64,000 nucleotides of DNA from the NCBI GenBank assembly GCA_016946835.1, contig JACVTC010000028.1, forward strand, positions 1,119,001 to 1,183,000, written 5' to 3'. The position numbers and the translations under genes were made by a program. This document shows positions 48,401 through 60,145 of this stretch, in pieces. The stretch's first letter is position 1, and the number at the start of each line of letters is the position of its first letter. The notes beneath the pieces were generated by a model. The model was given only the letters and a program-made list of their open reading frames with translations, was not told the origin of the DNA and searched no databases. The stretch comes from Neocallimastix lanati (nom. inval.) (taxonomy: Eukaryota; Neocallimastigomycota; Neocallimastigomycetes; Neocallimastigales; Neocallimastigaceae).

Positions 48401-50259
48401 ACCCTATCTATGACAAAGAACTTCTTGCTATTAAAGTTGCATTGGAAGGATGGAGACATTACTTAGAAGGAGCTCGCCATCAGTTTATTATTTATACTGA
48501 TCATAAAAATTTAACCTTTCCTCGAAAACCCGAACTCCTTTCCCAACGTCAAATCCGTTGGTATGAATTCTTATCTAGATTTGATTTTAAACTAATTTAC
48601 AGAGCTGGTAAAAAGTCAGGTAAACCAGATATTTTATCAAGACGTAGTGATCATTTATTTGCTAGTGTTCGTCCTATTTCATGCGTTATTAATTCATGTA
48701 GTTTTAAGAATGATTCTTTAATCTCCTCTATTCATGATTCTCTAGCTAATGATGAATTCTATTGCAAAATAACTGAATTTCTTAAAAATGATAAATCAAA
48801 AGATCCCCCTTTTAGTAAAATCGATAAATTTTCTCTTGACAAAAATGGTTATTTACTTTTTGAAAATTTAATTTATGTTCCCAATAAAATTAGAATAAGA
48901 GTTTTAGAACTCCATCATGACTCTATTTCTGCTGGTCATTTTGGAATTAATAAAACTATTGAACTTATTTCTCGAAATTTCTGGTGGCCTAAATTACAAA
49001 AAGATGTTAAAATGTTTATTAAATCTTGTGAAATTTGTTCAAAATCCAAAATCCCAAGACATAAGCCATATGGTTTACTTTCTCCACTTTCTACACCAAA
49101 TAGAGCCTGGTCTGCTATCTCTATGGATTTTATTGTTGAACTTCCGAAATCCAAAGATATGACCACTATAATGGTTGTTGTGGATCGCTTAACTAAAATG
49201 GCTCATTTTATACCTTTTAGATGTCTTCCTACTGCTTCTATTGCTGCTGATTCTTTCATTGCTAATATTTTTAAACTTCATGGTTTCCCCGATTCTATTA
49301 TTTCTGATCGTGGTTCTCAGTTTACCTCTGATTTTTGGAATCGTCTTTGCTCTCTTTTAAATATTAAGCATTCTTTTTCTACTGCTTATCACCCGCAGAC
49401 CGATGGTCAAACGGAGAGGGTGAACTCGATATTGGAACAATATCTTCGTTGTTTCATTAACGAAAAACAAAATAATTGGTTTGATTTATTACCTTTTGCA
49501 GAATTTTCTTATAACAATACTTTACAACAATCAATAAATCAATCACCATTTTTTGCAAATTATGGATTTAATCCAAAGTTTAATCCCGAGATTCCTTCAA
49601 ACGAGAATCCACATAGAGCTGAAAAAAGAATATTGAATATTAACGAAAACATAAAGTTTTTAAAAGAAAATTTAGAACAAGCGAAAAAGACTTATAAAAA
49701 ATATGCAGATTTAAAAAGAATGGATTCTCCTGATTTTAAAGTAGGAAATAAAGTTTATCTTTTAAAGGGTAATACAACAAAGAAAAATAAAAAATTATCT
49801 GATCAACTAATAGGACCCTTTGAAATCATTAGAAAAGTTAGTGATTTAGCGTATGAACTTAAACTTCCTAATAATATGCGCTGTCACCCTGTATTCCATG
49901 TTTCGCTCCTCGAACCTTACCATGAAAATGAATTCCCAAACAGAAGAAATACTCGTAGAAGAAATATTAATCTTACTACGGATACAATTAATAGAAGTCC
50001 TGAAAGAATAATTAAAATGAAAACTTTTAACAATAAAAATCGTTACTTGATTAAATGGAAAGGATGCGATTCTAATGAAAATACTTGGATCGATGAAGAT
50101 CAAATTTTTGATAAACAATTAATACAAGAATACTATAGAAAAGAAAAGAAGAATAAATCTTCGAATATTAACAATGAATTTTGCCAACTACCTGAAGATT
50201 CGAACGAGTACTATGTTAGGCATAAATATCAACCTTTTGTGATCGATCTTCCTTCCTAA
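45493..50259 (+). CDS. Gypsy 1 gag-pol polyprotein with chromodomain
   Basis: The open frame runs from 45439 (TTG, no ATG there) to TAA 50257-50259. The first ATG is 45493, giving 1588 residues in one frame without a gag-pol shift. Positions counted from 45439: retrotransposon gag about 40-200; CCHC knuckle CYYCKQPGHLKFNC at 270; protease LIDSGSDLNFIH at 358; RT 670-850 with RLVIDYRKLN and the catalytic YIDDILIY at 804; RNase H ETDASNFAVGA at 950; integrase HHCC (HHDSISAGHFG, CEICSKSK) from 1157; DDE core with SMDFIVELP, SDRGSQFTS (1288) and HPQTDGQTERVN (1316); chromodomain YLIKWKGCDSNENTW at 1534. Order and chromodomain place it with Tf1/sushi-type chromoviruses. Single-frame organisation also fits Tf1. 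All catalytic motifs look intact. Confidence 0.95.
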   Translation: MNQENHQVLPRNNQKIVNEPPLFSGIKKDFDGFLTRAEIAMEANPQGFNNDHTKVRFIISYLVGDPLIWASNLRRNNDPLLNVYEDFIQELRNQFGEQDMSTVVANGKLCSIRQHKFGHVSEYINEFNKISRHSDFNDSAKIYMFVKGLHYKMREHLAVVNPNPNNLRRLFTDVLSIESLTKRHEINEFFYHNYYHRKEINNNNHASTSDPMEIDLYRIKRGQRNTNYFPSNKKLYQENVNSNEEERRKGLCYYCKQPGHLKFNCPNKKRPATVKMINKKERNDNIASTSLRRIRRINSQEDILKVRKIVEEQNSLLTKKSNIIDFYIKTNDTEEVKARVLIDSGSDLNFIHPEFAKAFGIKTQQIEEPFRVTGLGYGISTVKKETEKCILRLKNHLETIQLYVLRIPDVDIILGLPWIEKHSPYNYHDAKKISFGSGFCARHCNNGKRKRKNKNKKRNKGKEPATNLEENKVIIEESRKRKPLFDSDSDSDSEEEISIRGRRTRIRTCSEFNNYDSDSDINDTFMLDNFSDSISDSDNFSDSDDIIVMNCDSKISTNSLRILKKICESSKCKKLNVIEKCNDEDNNLNKDGEKVEVPEIYLMFKEVFNENNCNVLPPHRNYDCEIKLKDNCSLFYGPLYPLTETEREELKKYLEENLKKGFIRKSSSPAGAPILFVRKKDGTYRLVIDYRKLNEMTIRNSYPLPLISELLDRVKGAKYFTKLDLKSAYNLVRIKEGDEYKTAFRTRYGHFEYLVMPFGLKNAPATFQHFINDVLSDYLDDFVISYIDDILIYSNTLEEHHVHVKKVLRKLLENHLVVKLEKCEFDVTETTFLGYVLSRDGIKMDKEKVKAILDWPVPTNVKEIQSFIGLCNYYRIFIKDFAKIANPLHKLTRKNVPFNWSSEQQKAFDTLKELFTTAPILKHPDSNKQFIVETDASNFAVGAILSQEFDGHLHPIAFISTSLTKSQRNYPIYDKELLAIKVALEGWRHYLEGARHQFIIYTDHKNLTFPRKPELLSQRQIRWYEFLSRFDFKLIYRAGKKSGKPDILSRRSDHLFASVRPISCVINSCSFKNDSLISSIHDSLANDEFYCKITEFLKNDKSKDPPFSKIDKFSLDKNGYLLFENLIYVPNKIRIRVLELHHDSISAGHFGINKTIELISRNFWWPKLQKDVKMFIKSCEICSKSKIPRHKPYGLLSPLSTPNRAWSAISMDFIVELPKSKDMTTIMVVVDRLTKMAHFIPFRCLPTASIAADSFIANIFKLHGFPDSIISDRGSQFTSDFWNRLCSLLNIKHSFSTAYHPQTDGQTERVNSILEQYLRCFINEKQNNWFDLLPFAEFSYNNTLQQSINQSPFFANYGFNPKFNPEIPSNENPHRAEKRILNINENIKFLKENLEQAKKTYKKYADLKRMDSPDFKVGNKVYLLKGNTTKKNKKLSDQLIGPFEIIRKVSDLAYELKLPNNMRCHPVFHVSLLEPYHENEFPNRRNTRRRNINLTTDTINRSPERIIKMKTFNNKNRYLIKWKGCDSNENTWIDEDQIFDKQLIQEYYRKEKKNKSSNINNEFCQLPEDSNEYYVRHKYQPFVIDLPS

Positions 50260-50296
50260 AGTTAATCTCGCAGGAGCTCGACTTAAAGGGCGAGAT

Positions 50297-51069
50297 TGTA
50301 AAGATATTATTAATATCTTTAAATAATTTTAATTAAATTTAATCATAAATTTAAGTAAAATTAAAATAAATTTATTTGAAATCACGTGTATAAAATTATT
50401 GAAAATATTTTTAACATAATTTCGATTTTTTCCCAATCATACTAATAAATTAAAAATTTCTCTTGTGAAACTAGTATTTGAAAATCATTTCTTTTTATGT
50501 AATTTAATTTAAATAATAAGAGTTAAGGTTTTTCACAAGATAAATTAACAACATGAAACTATGCAATTAGTCATGTTGAAACTTACGGTATTTTATGCTA
50601 AATTTATATTAAATAATTATGACAACTTTTATATTATTTTTAAATAGAAAATATATAATAAATTTACTAATAATATTTAAATAATAAATAAATAATAAAT
50701 GAACTCAATTAGAATTGATTATATTTATTTTAGTTATTAATTATAATTCTCTTTATTTAGTAATAGTTAATTATTTATTATTAGTTTAGGTTAGTATTGT
50801 TTTTAAATAAATAGCTAGATAATATAATTCAATAGGAATTATATATTATAAATGTAATAAGATAAAAATATAAATAGTTATCAAATTTCATGTATTTTAA
50901 TCGATGTAATTGTTATTAACGATTTATTGTTAATAACACTAATAAGTAATAAAGATTATTTTAAAATCTAAATATAATAAAACTTATTTGTTTATAAAAC
51001 ATTTTTGTGTTATTTAGTGTTATTATAATTTTTGACTTATAATCTATTTTTTTAAATCAAAACTTTATA
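50297..51069 (+). repeat. 3' LTR of Gypsy 1
   Basis: Same length (773 bp) as the 5' LTR and no difference found by eye. It is followed directly by ATCAT and the rest of the Copia A reverse transcriptase. Confidence 0.93.
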
Positions 51070-51074
51070 ATCAT

Positions 51075-52041
51075 AGGTTTATATGTAGACGATATGATCA
51101 TAACTGGTGAAGACAAAGAAATACAAAATATAATTACAAAAATTAAAGAAAAATTTAAAATATCAAATTGTGGACCAGCCGAATTCATACTTGGCATAAA
51201 AATTGAAAAACAAAAGAATAAATATATTATATCACAAAATAGTTTTATAAATAATATGTTAGACAAATTTAATATAAAAGAAATGAGAAAAAGAAAAACA
51301 CCATGCACAGGAGACAACACTATCTCTGAAAATAATAAACCTTTCAATAAAACAATCTACAAGAGTGCTATAGGTTCCTTAATATATCTATCAAAATGCA
51401 CAAGGCCAGATATCGCATTCTCCGTGAACAAGGCTGCCAGAAAATCAGAAAAACCCACAATATCAGACTGGAATAAAATAACAAATATTTTCAGATATAT
51501 AAATAGTACTAAAGATTATAAAATTGTATATGATGGACAAGGGGAAATAATAGCATACACTGATGCCGATTTTGGAGGTGATCTAAATGACAGGAAATCT
51601 ACGTCTGGTGGAATAATACTTATGGGAAACAGTCCCATATGCTGGATTTCTAAAAAACAAACATGTGTAGCTACGTCTACAGCAGAAGCAGAATACATTA
51701 GCACATCCGAAAATATTAAAAAAATTCTATGGATCAGAAATATTTTAAAAGAATTAATAAATTATAATAAAACAATTACCATTTTCACAGATAATTTAGC
51801 AAGTAAAATAACTATTGAAAATGGTGAAATCAATACAAAGTTAAAACACATAGATATTAGATTTCATTTTAATAGAGATAATATAGTAAAAAGGAAAGTA
51901 AAATTAGAATACAAAGATACAAAAGAAATGTTAGCTGACGCTCTCACTAAAGATGTTAATGGTACAAAAATGAGTATATTTGCAAATAAGATTTTTAATA
52001 TTAAAAAATCTAATTTGAGGGGGAGTGTTAACGTATGTTAA
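51075..52041 (+). pseudogene. Copia A RT end and RNase H, detached
   Basis: This continues the polyprotein after Gypsy 1: GLYVDDMIITGEDKE with the catalytic Asp pair, EFILGIKIE, GSLIYLSKCTRPDIAFS, RNase H YTDADFGGDLNDRKSTSGG and CVATSTAEAEYISTSE, ADALTKDV. The frame closes inside the LTR (RGSVNVC, then stop), as in the copy at 2846. No damage other than the separation was seen. It has no promoter or start of its own beyond an internal ATG at 51094. Confidence 0.92.
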
Positions 52042-52272
52042 TTTTATTAATATAAAGTTATAGTCTAGCTTAAGTTTAATAAAATATTAAATTAAATTAT
52101 ATTAAATATATTGTAATTACAAATTAAAATATAAATTAGTATGTATCTAGAACAAGCCACAATTAAATATAAAAACATGTAATTTTATCTGTACTTTAAA
52201 TCTTTGTTAACCATTTATATAACACTTGCGTTATATATCTAATTATTAATAAATAAATATTAAACAATAATA
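52026..52272 (+). repeat. 3' LTR of Copia A
   Basis: Follows a gagggggag polypurine tract. Identical by eye to the 5' LTR. Its right edge merges into the second half of the TTA array. Confidence 0.9.
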
Positions 52273-52365
<93 letters not shown>

Positions 52366-52548
52366 TGGAATAATAGTTTTAACATTTTGTTTATTGTTAT
52401 CTTCATAAATTTCTTTGTTTACATTTAAATAAGAATACTCTTCATTTGAATTATTTTCACTCAAATTATTTTCACTTGAATTATTTTCATTTGAATTATT
52501 ATTATTTGAAGTATTTTCAACTAAATTTTTATTTGAATTATTTCAATT
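52273..52548 (-). pseudogene. Copia B, part 3: Asn-rich linker
   Basis: On the minus strand it reads ENNSNEEYSYLNVNKEIYED, NNKQNVKTIIP, then a polyasparagine run encoded by (AAT)n (52362-52273). This joins the microsatellite at 39023 across the Copia A insertion. Several ENN-type repeats precede it up to LTR X. It is a linker between integrase and RT, not a gene on its own. Confidence 0.75.
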
Positions 52549-53187
52549 ATAATTGTAAAGATTTAATAAAATCTTTAATAATTAATTATTACATAATTAA
52601 TTAATGTAATAAAATTACATAAATTTATGATTTACGTATATTAAAATTAATTATAAATTTATGTAAACTTTTCATAAAGGAAAAATTATTATTTAAATAA
52701 TTTTGGATAATAACTTAAATCTAAATAATTTATTTAAGTTAGTTAATTTAGTTTAGTTTATTTAAAATAGTTATTCTATTTAATTTAGTTAATTTAGTTA
52801 ATTCAGTTTAGTTAGTTTAAAATACTTTAAAATTAATTTCGGAATAGTTTTAAATAGTTAAAATTAGTTTAAATAGTTTATAAAAATAGTTTTAAATTGT
52901 AAATATATAAACATTAGTATTAATAATATTTATATAATAAATATATAATAAATGAGTTGTTATTGAATTTAATTATTATTGTAAATAAGTTGAAAGTTTA
53001 TTGAATTAATTATTGTTTAGTTTAGTTAATTATTATTTAATAAAATTATTAATAAATATTTTGTTTATAAATAAATAGTAATATATGTAAATTAGATAGA
53101 AATAATATATTATAATGTAATAATGAAAAAATATAAATACATGTAAATTTCTATAATTAAATCGATGTATTAGTTATTGACTATATG

Positions 53188-53958
53188 TGTAAAGATATCT
53201 TTATATCTTTAATAAATTTATGTAATTCATTATTACATTAATTTATGTATGAAATTTTTTCCACGATATCTTGAATAAAATTATGTAATTTACATTAATT
53301 TATGAATTAAAGCATATTTCAATAAATTTATGTAAACGAAAAATCATACATCAAATTTACGTACATGAATTAAATACTTTAAATAATTATTTCTCCTTAA
53401 ATTAATAATTGAAATTTAAAATTATAAATTAGAACTTAAATTATTTAAATTTATATTTATTAAATATTTATTAAATAATTTAGTCACAAAAAATTCGCCA
53501 AATCTGTTATTGTTAAATTTTTATTTATTTAAATAGTATAGTTTAATATTATTAATAGTTTTTAGTTTAATTTTAAATTAGTTAAAATATTTAAATAGTT
53601 ATAATAAAAAATAGTTATAATAAAAAATAGTTAATTAGAAAATTATACTATAATTAGTTTTAGTTTAAATATTTTATTATTTTATAAAATTAATTATTAT
53701 TAATATTTAAATTGAATATATGTAAATTAAATTAATTTAATATATTAGAATATAATTAAGAAAAAATATAAATATTGTAAATTTTCTTTAATTGAAAAAA
53801 GGTAATTGTTATTTTTTTTATAATTTGATAGTTCATAACATAATAAGAACTATTAAATAAAAGTTTTTTAATAAACCAAATATTTTTAATAAAAAAGAAT
53901 TTATTTAATATAGAGTTTTTGTATTATTATAATCTGTTTTAAAATAAAACACTTTATA
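53188..53958 (+). repeat. Solo chromovirus LTR Y, TSD ATATG
   Basis: 771 bp, TGTAAAGATATC to CTTTATA, with ATATG at 53183-53187 and 53959-53963. Same subfamily as LTR Z (in opposite orientation). TATAAATA 53767-53774, GTAATTGTTAT 53802-53812. Confidence 0.9.
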
Positions 53959-53971
53959 ATATGATAGTTAA

Positions 53972-54596
53972 TGTAATGAATCCGTCAATAAAAAAAACAG
54001 ATTATAACAATAAAAAAAAACACTACAATTTAAACAAATAAAATTAAAGTAATTTCTTTTATTAATAAATTCTTTTATTAATTATAAACTTCTTTTATGT
54101 TATTAACTGTAAAATAGTTAATAACTAATACATCGATTAAATTAAGAAAAATTACATGTATTTATATTTTTTCTTATTACAATATTAATATATGATGTTA
54201 TTTAATAATATATATAAAACTATTTATTTATAAACAAAAGATTTTTTAATTAATAATTTTTTATTATTTATTAATTTACTAAAACTAAAATTAATTTTTT
54301 AAACTCTTTATTTTATTTATTATTTTAATGCTTATAATAATTTTAATTATATATTTAATATTGAAAAACTATTTTTATAAATATTAACTATTTAAGATTA
54401 TTCCTAAATTAATATTTAACTATTTAAAACTAAACTAAATTAACTAAACTAATTAAAAAATATTTTCAATTAAAAAAATAATTAAATTTTATTTCAATAA
54501 ATTTTATATTAAAAAAATAATTCATATACATTAAATAAATTAATTGTACAAAAAATTAAGTTATTTAATGTATTAAAGATTTATTAAATCTTTACA
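53972..54596 (-). repeat. 3' LTR of Gypsy 2
   Basis: 625 bp; separated by only ten bases from the end of the pol frame. It differs from the 5' LTR at two bases noted near 54549 and 54561 (acaaaaaattaagtta versus acgaaaaattaagcta). Confidence 0.93.
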
Positions 54597-54606
54597 ATCT
54601 CACCCT

Positions 54607-57600
54607 TTAAGTCGAGCTCCTGCGAGACATACGATTTAGTCCATTTGCTGGTAGATCAATTACAAATGGTTGATATCTATGTCTAACATAGATTTCATTA
54701 TCACTCAAAGTATTTTCTTCTATGTTTGTCCTATTCTTTTTGGTTCGACGATAATATTCCTGAATCAATTGTTTGTCATAAATTTGATCTTCATCAATCC
54801 AAGTATCCTCATCAGAATCAAGTCCTTTCCAAGATACAAGAAAACGATTCTTTCCTCTATATTTTCTCATATTAACAATCTTTTCTGGAACTTTATCAAA
54901 AGTGTCAGTGGTCAAATTAATATTCTTTCTTTTTCTTTTATTTCTGTTTTCGAATTCATTTTTATGATAAGGTTCAAGTAATGATACGTGAAAAACAGGA
55001 TGAAAACGCATATTACTTGGGAGTTTAAGTTTATAAGCAAGTGAACTAATTTTCACAACAATTTCAAAAGGACCAAGCATTTGATTAGCAAGTTTTTTCT
55101 TAACATTTTTAGTAGTACTTCCTTTAAGTAACCAAACTTTGTTACCAACTTGGAAATCAGGTGAGGGTAATCTTCTTTGATCCGCATATTTTTTGTAAGT
55201 TTCTTTAGCTTTATCTAAGTTTTCTTTCAGAAATTTAATATTTTCGTTAATATCTTTAACTCTTTGATCAGCTCTATGAGGTCTTTCATTAGATGGAATT
55301 TCTAGACTAAATCTAGGATTGAATCCATAGTTAGCAAAAAATGGGGATTGATTGATTGATTGTTGTAAAGTATTGTTATAAGCGAATTCAGCAAAAGGTA
55401 ATAAATCAACCCAATTTGTTTGTCGTTCATTTATATAACAACGAAGATATTGTTCCAATATCGCGTTCACCCTCTCTGTTTGACCATCAGTCTGCGGATG
55501 GTTTGAAGTTGAAAACGAATGCTTAATACAAAGTAAGTCACATAATCTATTCCAAAATTCAGAGGTGAATTGGGTACCTCTATCAGAAATAATGGAATCA
55601 GGGAAACCATGCAATTTAAAAATTGAATTAATAAAAGCATCAGCGGCAATTGAAGTAGTAGGAAGACAACGAAGGGGGATAAAATGAGCCATCTTTGTTA
55701 AACGATCAACAACCACCATAATAGTAGTCATATCTTTGGATTTTGGCAATTCAACAATGAAATCCATTTAAATATCAGCTCAAGCTCTATTTGGTGTGGA
55801 TAATGGGGATAACAAACCATACGGCTTATGCCTTGGAACTTTAGCACGACAACAAGTTTCACAAGACTTAATAAATTTCTTAAAATCATGTCGTAACTTT
55901 GGCCACCAAAAGTTTCTGTAAATTAAATCCGAAGTTTTATTTACACCAAAGTGACCAGCTGTTACCGAATCATGGTGCATTTCTAGAATTCTTGTACGAA
56001 TATTTTCCGGAACATAGATTAAATCATCATAGAGAAGAAATCCTTCATCATCAATTACACATTTATCAATATTTCTAATAGGAGCAGTATCTTTATTATT
56101 ACTAGAAAGAAAAGTTTTAATTTTGTTATACAATTCATCATCTTTAAGTGAATTTAAAATTGAATTACATAAGCAATCATCAGAAGCATTACAGTTAATA
56201 ACACGACAAGAAACAGTCTGAGGGTAATTAAAAAGATGATCACTTCTTCTAGATAAGATATCAGGTTTTCCAGACTTCTTACCAGCACGATAAACTAAAT
56301 TAAAATCGAAACGAGAGAGAAATTCATACCAATGGATTTGACGTTGCGAGAGCATTTCAGGCTTTCTAGGAAAAGTCAAATTTTTATGATCGGTATAAAT
56401 TGTAAAAGGATGACGAGCACCTTCTAAATAGTGACGCCATTCCTCAAGAGCAACTTTAATTGCTAGAAGTTCTTTATCGTAGATTGGATAATTCTTTTCT
56501 GATTTGGTTAAGCTAGATGAGATATAAGCTATTGGGTGTAGTTGACCATCGTATTCCTGAGAAAGAATCGCACCAACAGCAAAATTAGAAGAATCAGTTT
56601 CAACAACAAAAGGCTTATTACTATCAGGGTTTCTCAAAATAGGAGCAGATGTGAACAACTCTTTTAATTTATCAAATGCCTTCTGTTGATCAGGACCCCA
56701 GTTAAAGGATACATTTTTTCTTGTAAGTTTATGCAAAGAACGGGCGATTTTAGCAAAATCTTTAATAAAAATCCTATAATAATTGCATAAACCAATAAAA
56801 GATTGAACTTCCTTAACTGTGGTTGGAACAGGCCAATCAAGAATGGCTTTAATTTTATTGGGATCAACCTTTAAACCATCTTTCGATAAAATATAACCAA
56901 GAAAAGCAGTTTCAGAGACATCAAACTCACATTTCTCGAGTTTGACATATAAATTATTTTCTAATAGTTTCTTAAAAACTTTCTTGACATGAATATGATG
57001 TTCTTCTAAACTTTTTGAATAAATTAAAATATCATCAATATACGAAATAACAAAATCATCTAAGTAATCACTAAGAACATCATTTATTAAATGCTGAAAG
57101 GTTGCAGGGGCATTTTTTAACCCAAAAAGCATAACCAAATATTCAAAATGTCCATAACGAGTACGAAATGCTGTCTTATACTCATCACCTTCTTTTATTC
57201 TTACTAAGTTATAAGCAGATTTTAAATCCAACTTAGTAAAGAATTTTGCACCTTTAACTCTATCTAGTAATTCACTAATTAAAGGAAGAGGATAGGAATT
57301 ACGGATGGTCATCTCATTTAACTTTCTATAGTCAACACATAATCTCAATGAACCATCCTTCTTTTTAACAAACAATATAGGTGCTCCAGCAGGAGATGTC
57401 GATTTCCTAATGAAACCTTTTTCTAAATTTTCTTTGATATACTTCTTCAATTCGTCTCTTTCTACTTCTGTTAAAGGATAAATAGGACCATAAAATAAAT
57501 TTGAATTATCCTTTAATCTTATTTCACAATCATACTCACGATGTGGAGGGAGTATGTCGCAATTTCTTTCATTGAATACTTCTGTATAATTTTTATAAAT

Positions 57601-59547
57601 AGGAGGTATTCCTATAATTTTTTGATTTAATTTATTTTCGAAATTACTAATTTTTAAACAATTACAGATACAACACAAATTTTTTACAGAACACTTTTTA
57701 GAAATATACTTTTTACTTTCATCTTTATTTAAATTATCATTATGATTACAATTTTTTGTTACATTATTACATAAAACATCAATTTTACAAATTTTATTTA
57801 ATTCATCCAAATTAATATTATTACTATCACTAAATTCATAAATTTCATCATCATTATCAAACATAAAACTATCATTTACATCACTATCATAATTAATTAT
57901 ACAAAAATTTTTTAAACCATTAAGTTCTTCATTTTCACTACAAGTTTTAATACGAGTACGACGACCTCTAATCGTAATTTCTTCATCAGAATTCATATCG
58001 GAGTCAGATTCAAAGGAATACTTACGCTTAGGATTAATTTTTTCCTTTGTTAAGGAAAGTTCTTCATATGGTTCCTTTCCTTTAGAAGAAATTTTGTTTA
58101 ACTTCTTTTTATTTTTATTTTTTCTATTTCTTTTTCCTACATTACAGTGTCGAGCACAGTATCCTGAACTGAAAGAGATTTTCTTTGAATCATGGTAGTT
58201 AATAGGGCAATGTTTTTCAATCCATGGGAGTCCTAAAATGATATCTACATCAGGGATACGAAGAGAGTGTAATTGAATTATTTCATAATGATTCTTAAAA
58301 CGAAGAATACATTTCTCGGTGATTTTCTTCACAGTAGATAAACCATAACCCAAACCAGCAACTTTAAAGGAGTTATCAATATTCATAAGTTTAATGTTGT
58401 TTACTCTAGCAAATTCTGGATGTATACAGTTAATATCAGAGCCGGAATCAATGAGAACCTTTGCTTTAACCTCATCGGATTCATTTGTTTTAATATAAAA
58501 ATCAAGTATGTTAGTCTTTCCTTTAAAATTTATATTCTCATTTTCAACAATATCCAAAACTTTGTAGATATTATCATACTTTTCAACTTTCTTAATTCTC
58601 CTAACAGAAGAAGAGGTAGATATAGAAGTGGCAGAAGAAGAGGGATCTTCATTTGGAACTTTATTAATCATTTTGAAGTTTTTTGGTTTTATTCTATTTG
58701 GACAATTAAATTGAATGTGTCCAGCTTCACCACATTTAAAACATAGTCTCTTCTTTCTTCTTTCTTCAATATTTGATTTGTTTTCAATGTAGTTCTTGTT
58801 GTGTGATGGGAAATATCTTGTGACTTTTTGACCTTTTTTAATGCGATAAAGATCCACATCCATTGGATCGTCTTGATTATAATTTCTACGGTCTTGATGA
58901 GTTAAGTAATATTCTTGGATGTCGTTTCTCTTGGTAAGGCTTTCTATATTCACAGATTCCCTAAATAGCTGCTCTAAGTTGTTGGGATTTGGATTTACGA
59001 GAGCTAAACGTTCTCTCATCTTGGGATGGAGTCCTTTAATATACATAAAGATTTTTGCGGACTCATTAAAGTTCGAGTATTGGCTTATCTTCTGGAATGC
59101 AGTGATGTATTCCATAACGTGGCCATACTTGAACTGACGAATATTGTTAAGTTTCCCATTAGCGACAGCAGCATCAACGTCAGGGTCGCCAAAGTTTCTT
59201 CGTAGTTCATTAATGAAGTTCTCATAGTTTCTAAGAACTTCGTTATTATTCCTCCGTAAGCAAGAAGCCCAGTTAAGTGCTCTTCCAGTAAAATATGAGA
59301 TAACGAACATGACCTTCCTTCTATCATCGGGGAACCTTCGTGGATTTGCCTCGATAGCTAACTCTATCCTTGTCAAAAATCCATCGAGGTCCTTCGTAGC
59401 TCCCGAGAATAAGGGAGGGTCGTTGATGATCTTCAGTTGAGGAGCTGGATTAAGTTGTTGTTCCATTTGATCCTTAAGATTTAAATTTTGAAATATAAGA
59501 TCCAATTCTTCCAACTTGATTAATTTATTTGTATACTTAGATTTCAA
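54607..59547 (-). pseudogene. Gypsy 2 gag-pol, two stops in integrase
   Basis: A frame from 59547 (opens on TTG; first ATGs lie further in, e.g. MEQQLNPAPQ near 59465) runs to 55780 and resumes at 55767-54607. Gag, CCHC knuckle CFKCGEAGHIQFNC (about 58745-58700), protease LIDSGSDINCIH (58450), RT with RLCVDYRKLN and YIDDILIYS (57040), RNase H ETDSSNFAVGA (56610), integrase HHDSVTAGHFG and CETCCRAK. Then TGA at 55780-55782 and TAA at 55768-55770 replace the Trp and second Ser of the WSAIS segment seen in Gypsy 1. The core after it (FIVELPKSKD, SDRGTQFTS, HPQTDGQTERVN) and the chromodomain FLVSWKGLDSDEDTW are intact. MPFGLKN of the RT reads MLFGLKN. Roughly two thirds identical to Gypsy 1 by eye, so a different family. 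Confidence 0.93.
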
Positions 59548-59849
59548 CTAATATTTTATTTATTTTCTGACCTGCTTATTTATTAAGGTATTTACTTATA
59601 TAATTTATTTTATTTATTCTAAATTATTTTCGTTCTAGTAATTAATTATTATTATATTAATATTATATTATTATTCATAAAGTCGTCAGCACGATATCCA
59701 ATTGTAATGGTGTGCGACGAGTAAACGAAACAAATATAATATAATATAATAATATTAACTAATATGTTATTAAAGAGCCACAATAGAAATAAAACACCTT
59801 GAAGATAAAGTGCAAAAGACAACACAGTAACGATAAACACGGTATGGAT

Positions 59850-60072
59850 CAAACACAGTAGAAACCAAACACAGTAGAAACCAAACACAGTAGAAACCAA
59901 AAACAGTAGAAACCAAAAACAGTAGAAACCAAACACAGTAGAAACCAAAAACAGTAGAAACCAAACACAGTAGAAACCAAAAACAGTAGAAACCAAACAC
60001 AGTAGAAACCAAACACAGTAGAAACCAAACACAGTAGAAACCAATCACAGTAGAAACCAAACACAGTAGAAG
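59850..60072 (-). repeat. 16-bp tandem repeat in Gypsy 2 leader
   Basis: About 14 units of agtagaaaccaaacac, alternating with the variant agtagaaaccaaaaac. It lies between the primer-binding site and gag. Because 16 is not a multiple of three, all three frames stay open on the minus strand and give spurious FGFYCVWFLL-type peptides. Confidence 0.92.
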
Positions 60073-60134
60073 AATCCAAACGCAATAGTAGTTTTTTACT
60101 TGTTATAACGTGTTTTTTGTTTAAATCTTAGTGG

Positions 60135-60145
60135 GTATTAGTTAT
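60135..60145 (-). other. Self-complementary primer-binding site of Gypsy 2
   Basis: On the minus strand ATAACTAATAC starts at the first base after the 5' LTR and is the exact reverse complement of GTATTAGTTAT at 60305-60295 in the LTR. The 11-mer differs from that of Gypsy 1 in both places at once, i.e. the pairing has co-varied. Confidence 0.78.

Larger units (their letters stand above)
44264..51069 (+). mobile_element. Gypsy 1, full-length chromovirus, TSD ATCAT
   Basis: 5' LTR 44264-45036, leader, gag-pol 45493-50259, 3' LTR 50297-51069. The duplication ATCAT lies at 44259-44263 and 51070-51074; the empty site is seen in the other Copia A copy near 1878. Both LTRs are 773 bp and look identical, and the single long frame is intact, so this is a very recent and possibly still competent element. 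A purine-rich tract (cttaaagggcgagat) precedes the 3' LTR and is conserved in Gypsy 2. Confidence 0.95.

Noticed and set aside
52246-52464. Minus-strand protein rich in asparagine as a separate gene
   Set aside because: It is the linker of Copia B running into the AAT array and into the LTR of Copia A; the frame is not independent.
59652-60085. Three overlapping frames with FGFYCVWFLL repeats, as a membrane protein
   Set aside because: All come from the 16-bp tandem repeat in the Gypsy 2 leader, which keeps every frame open; there is no gene context.
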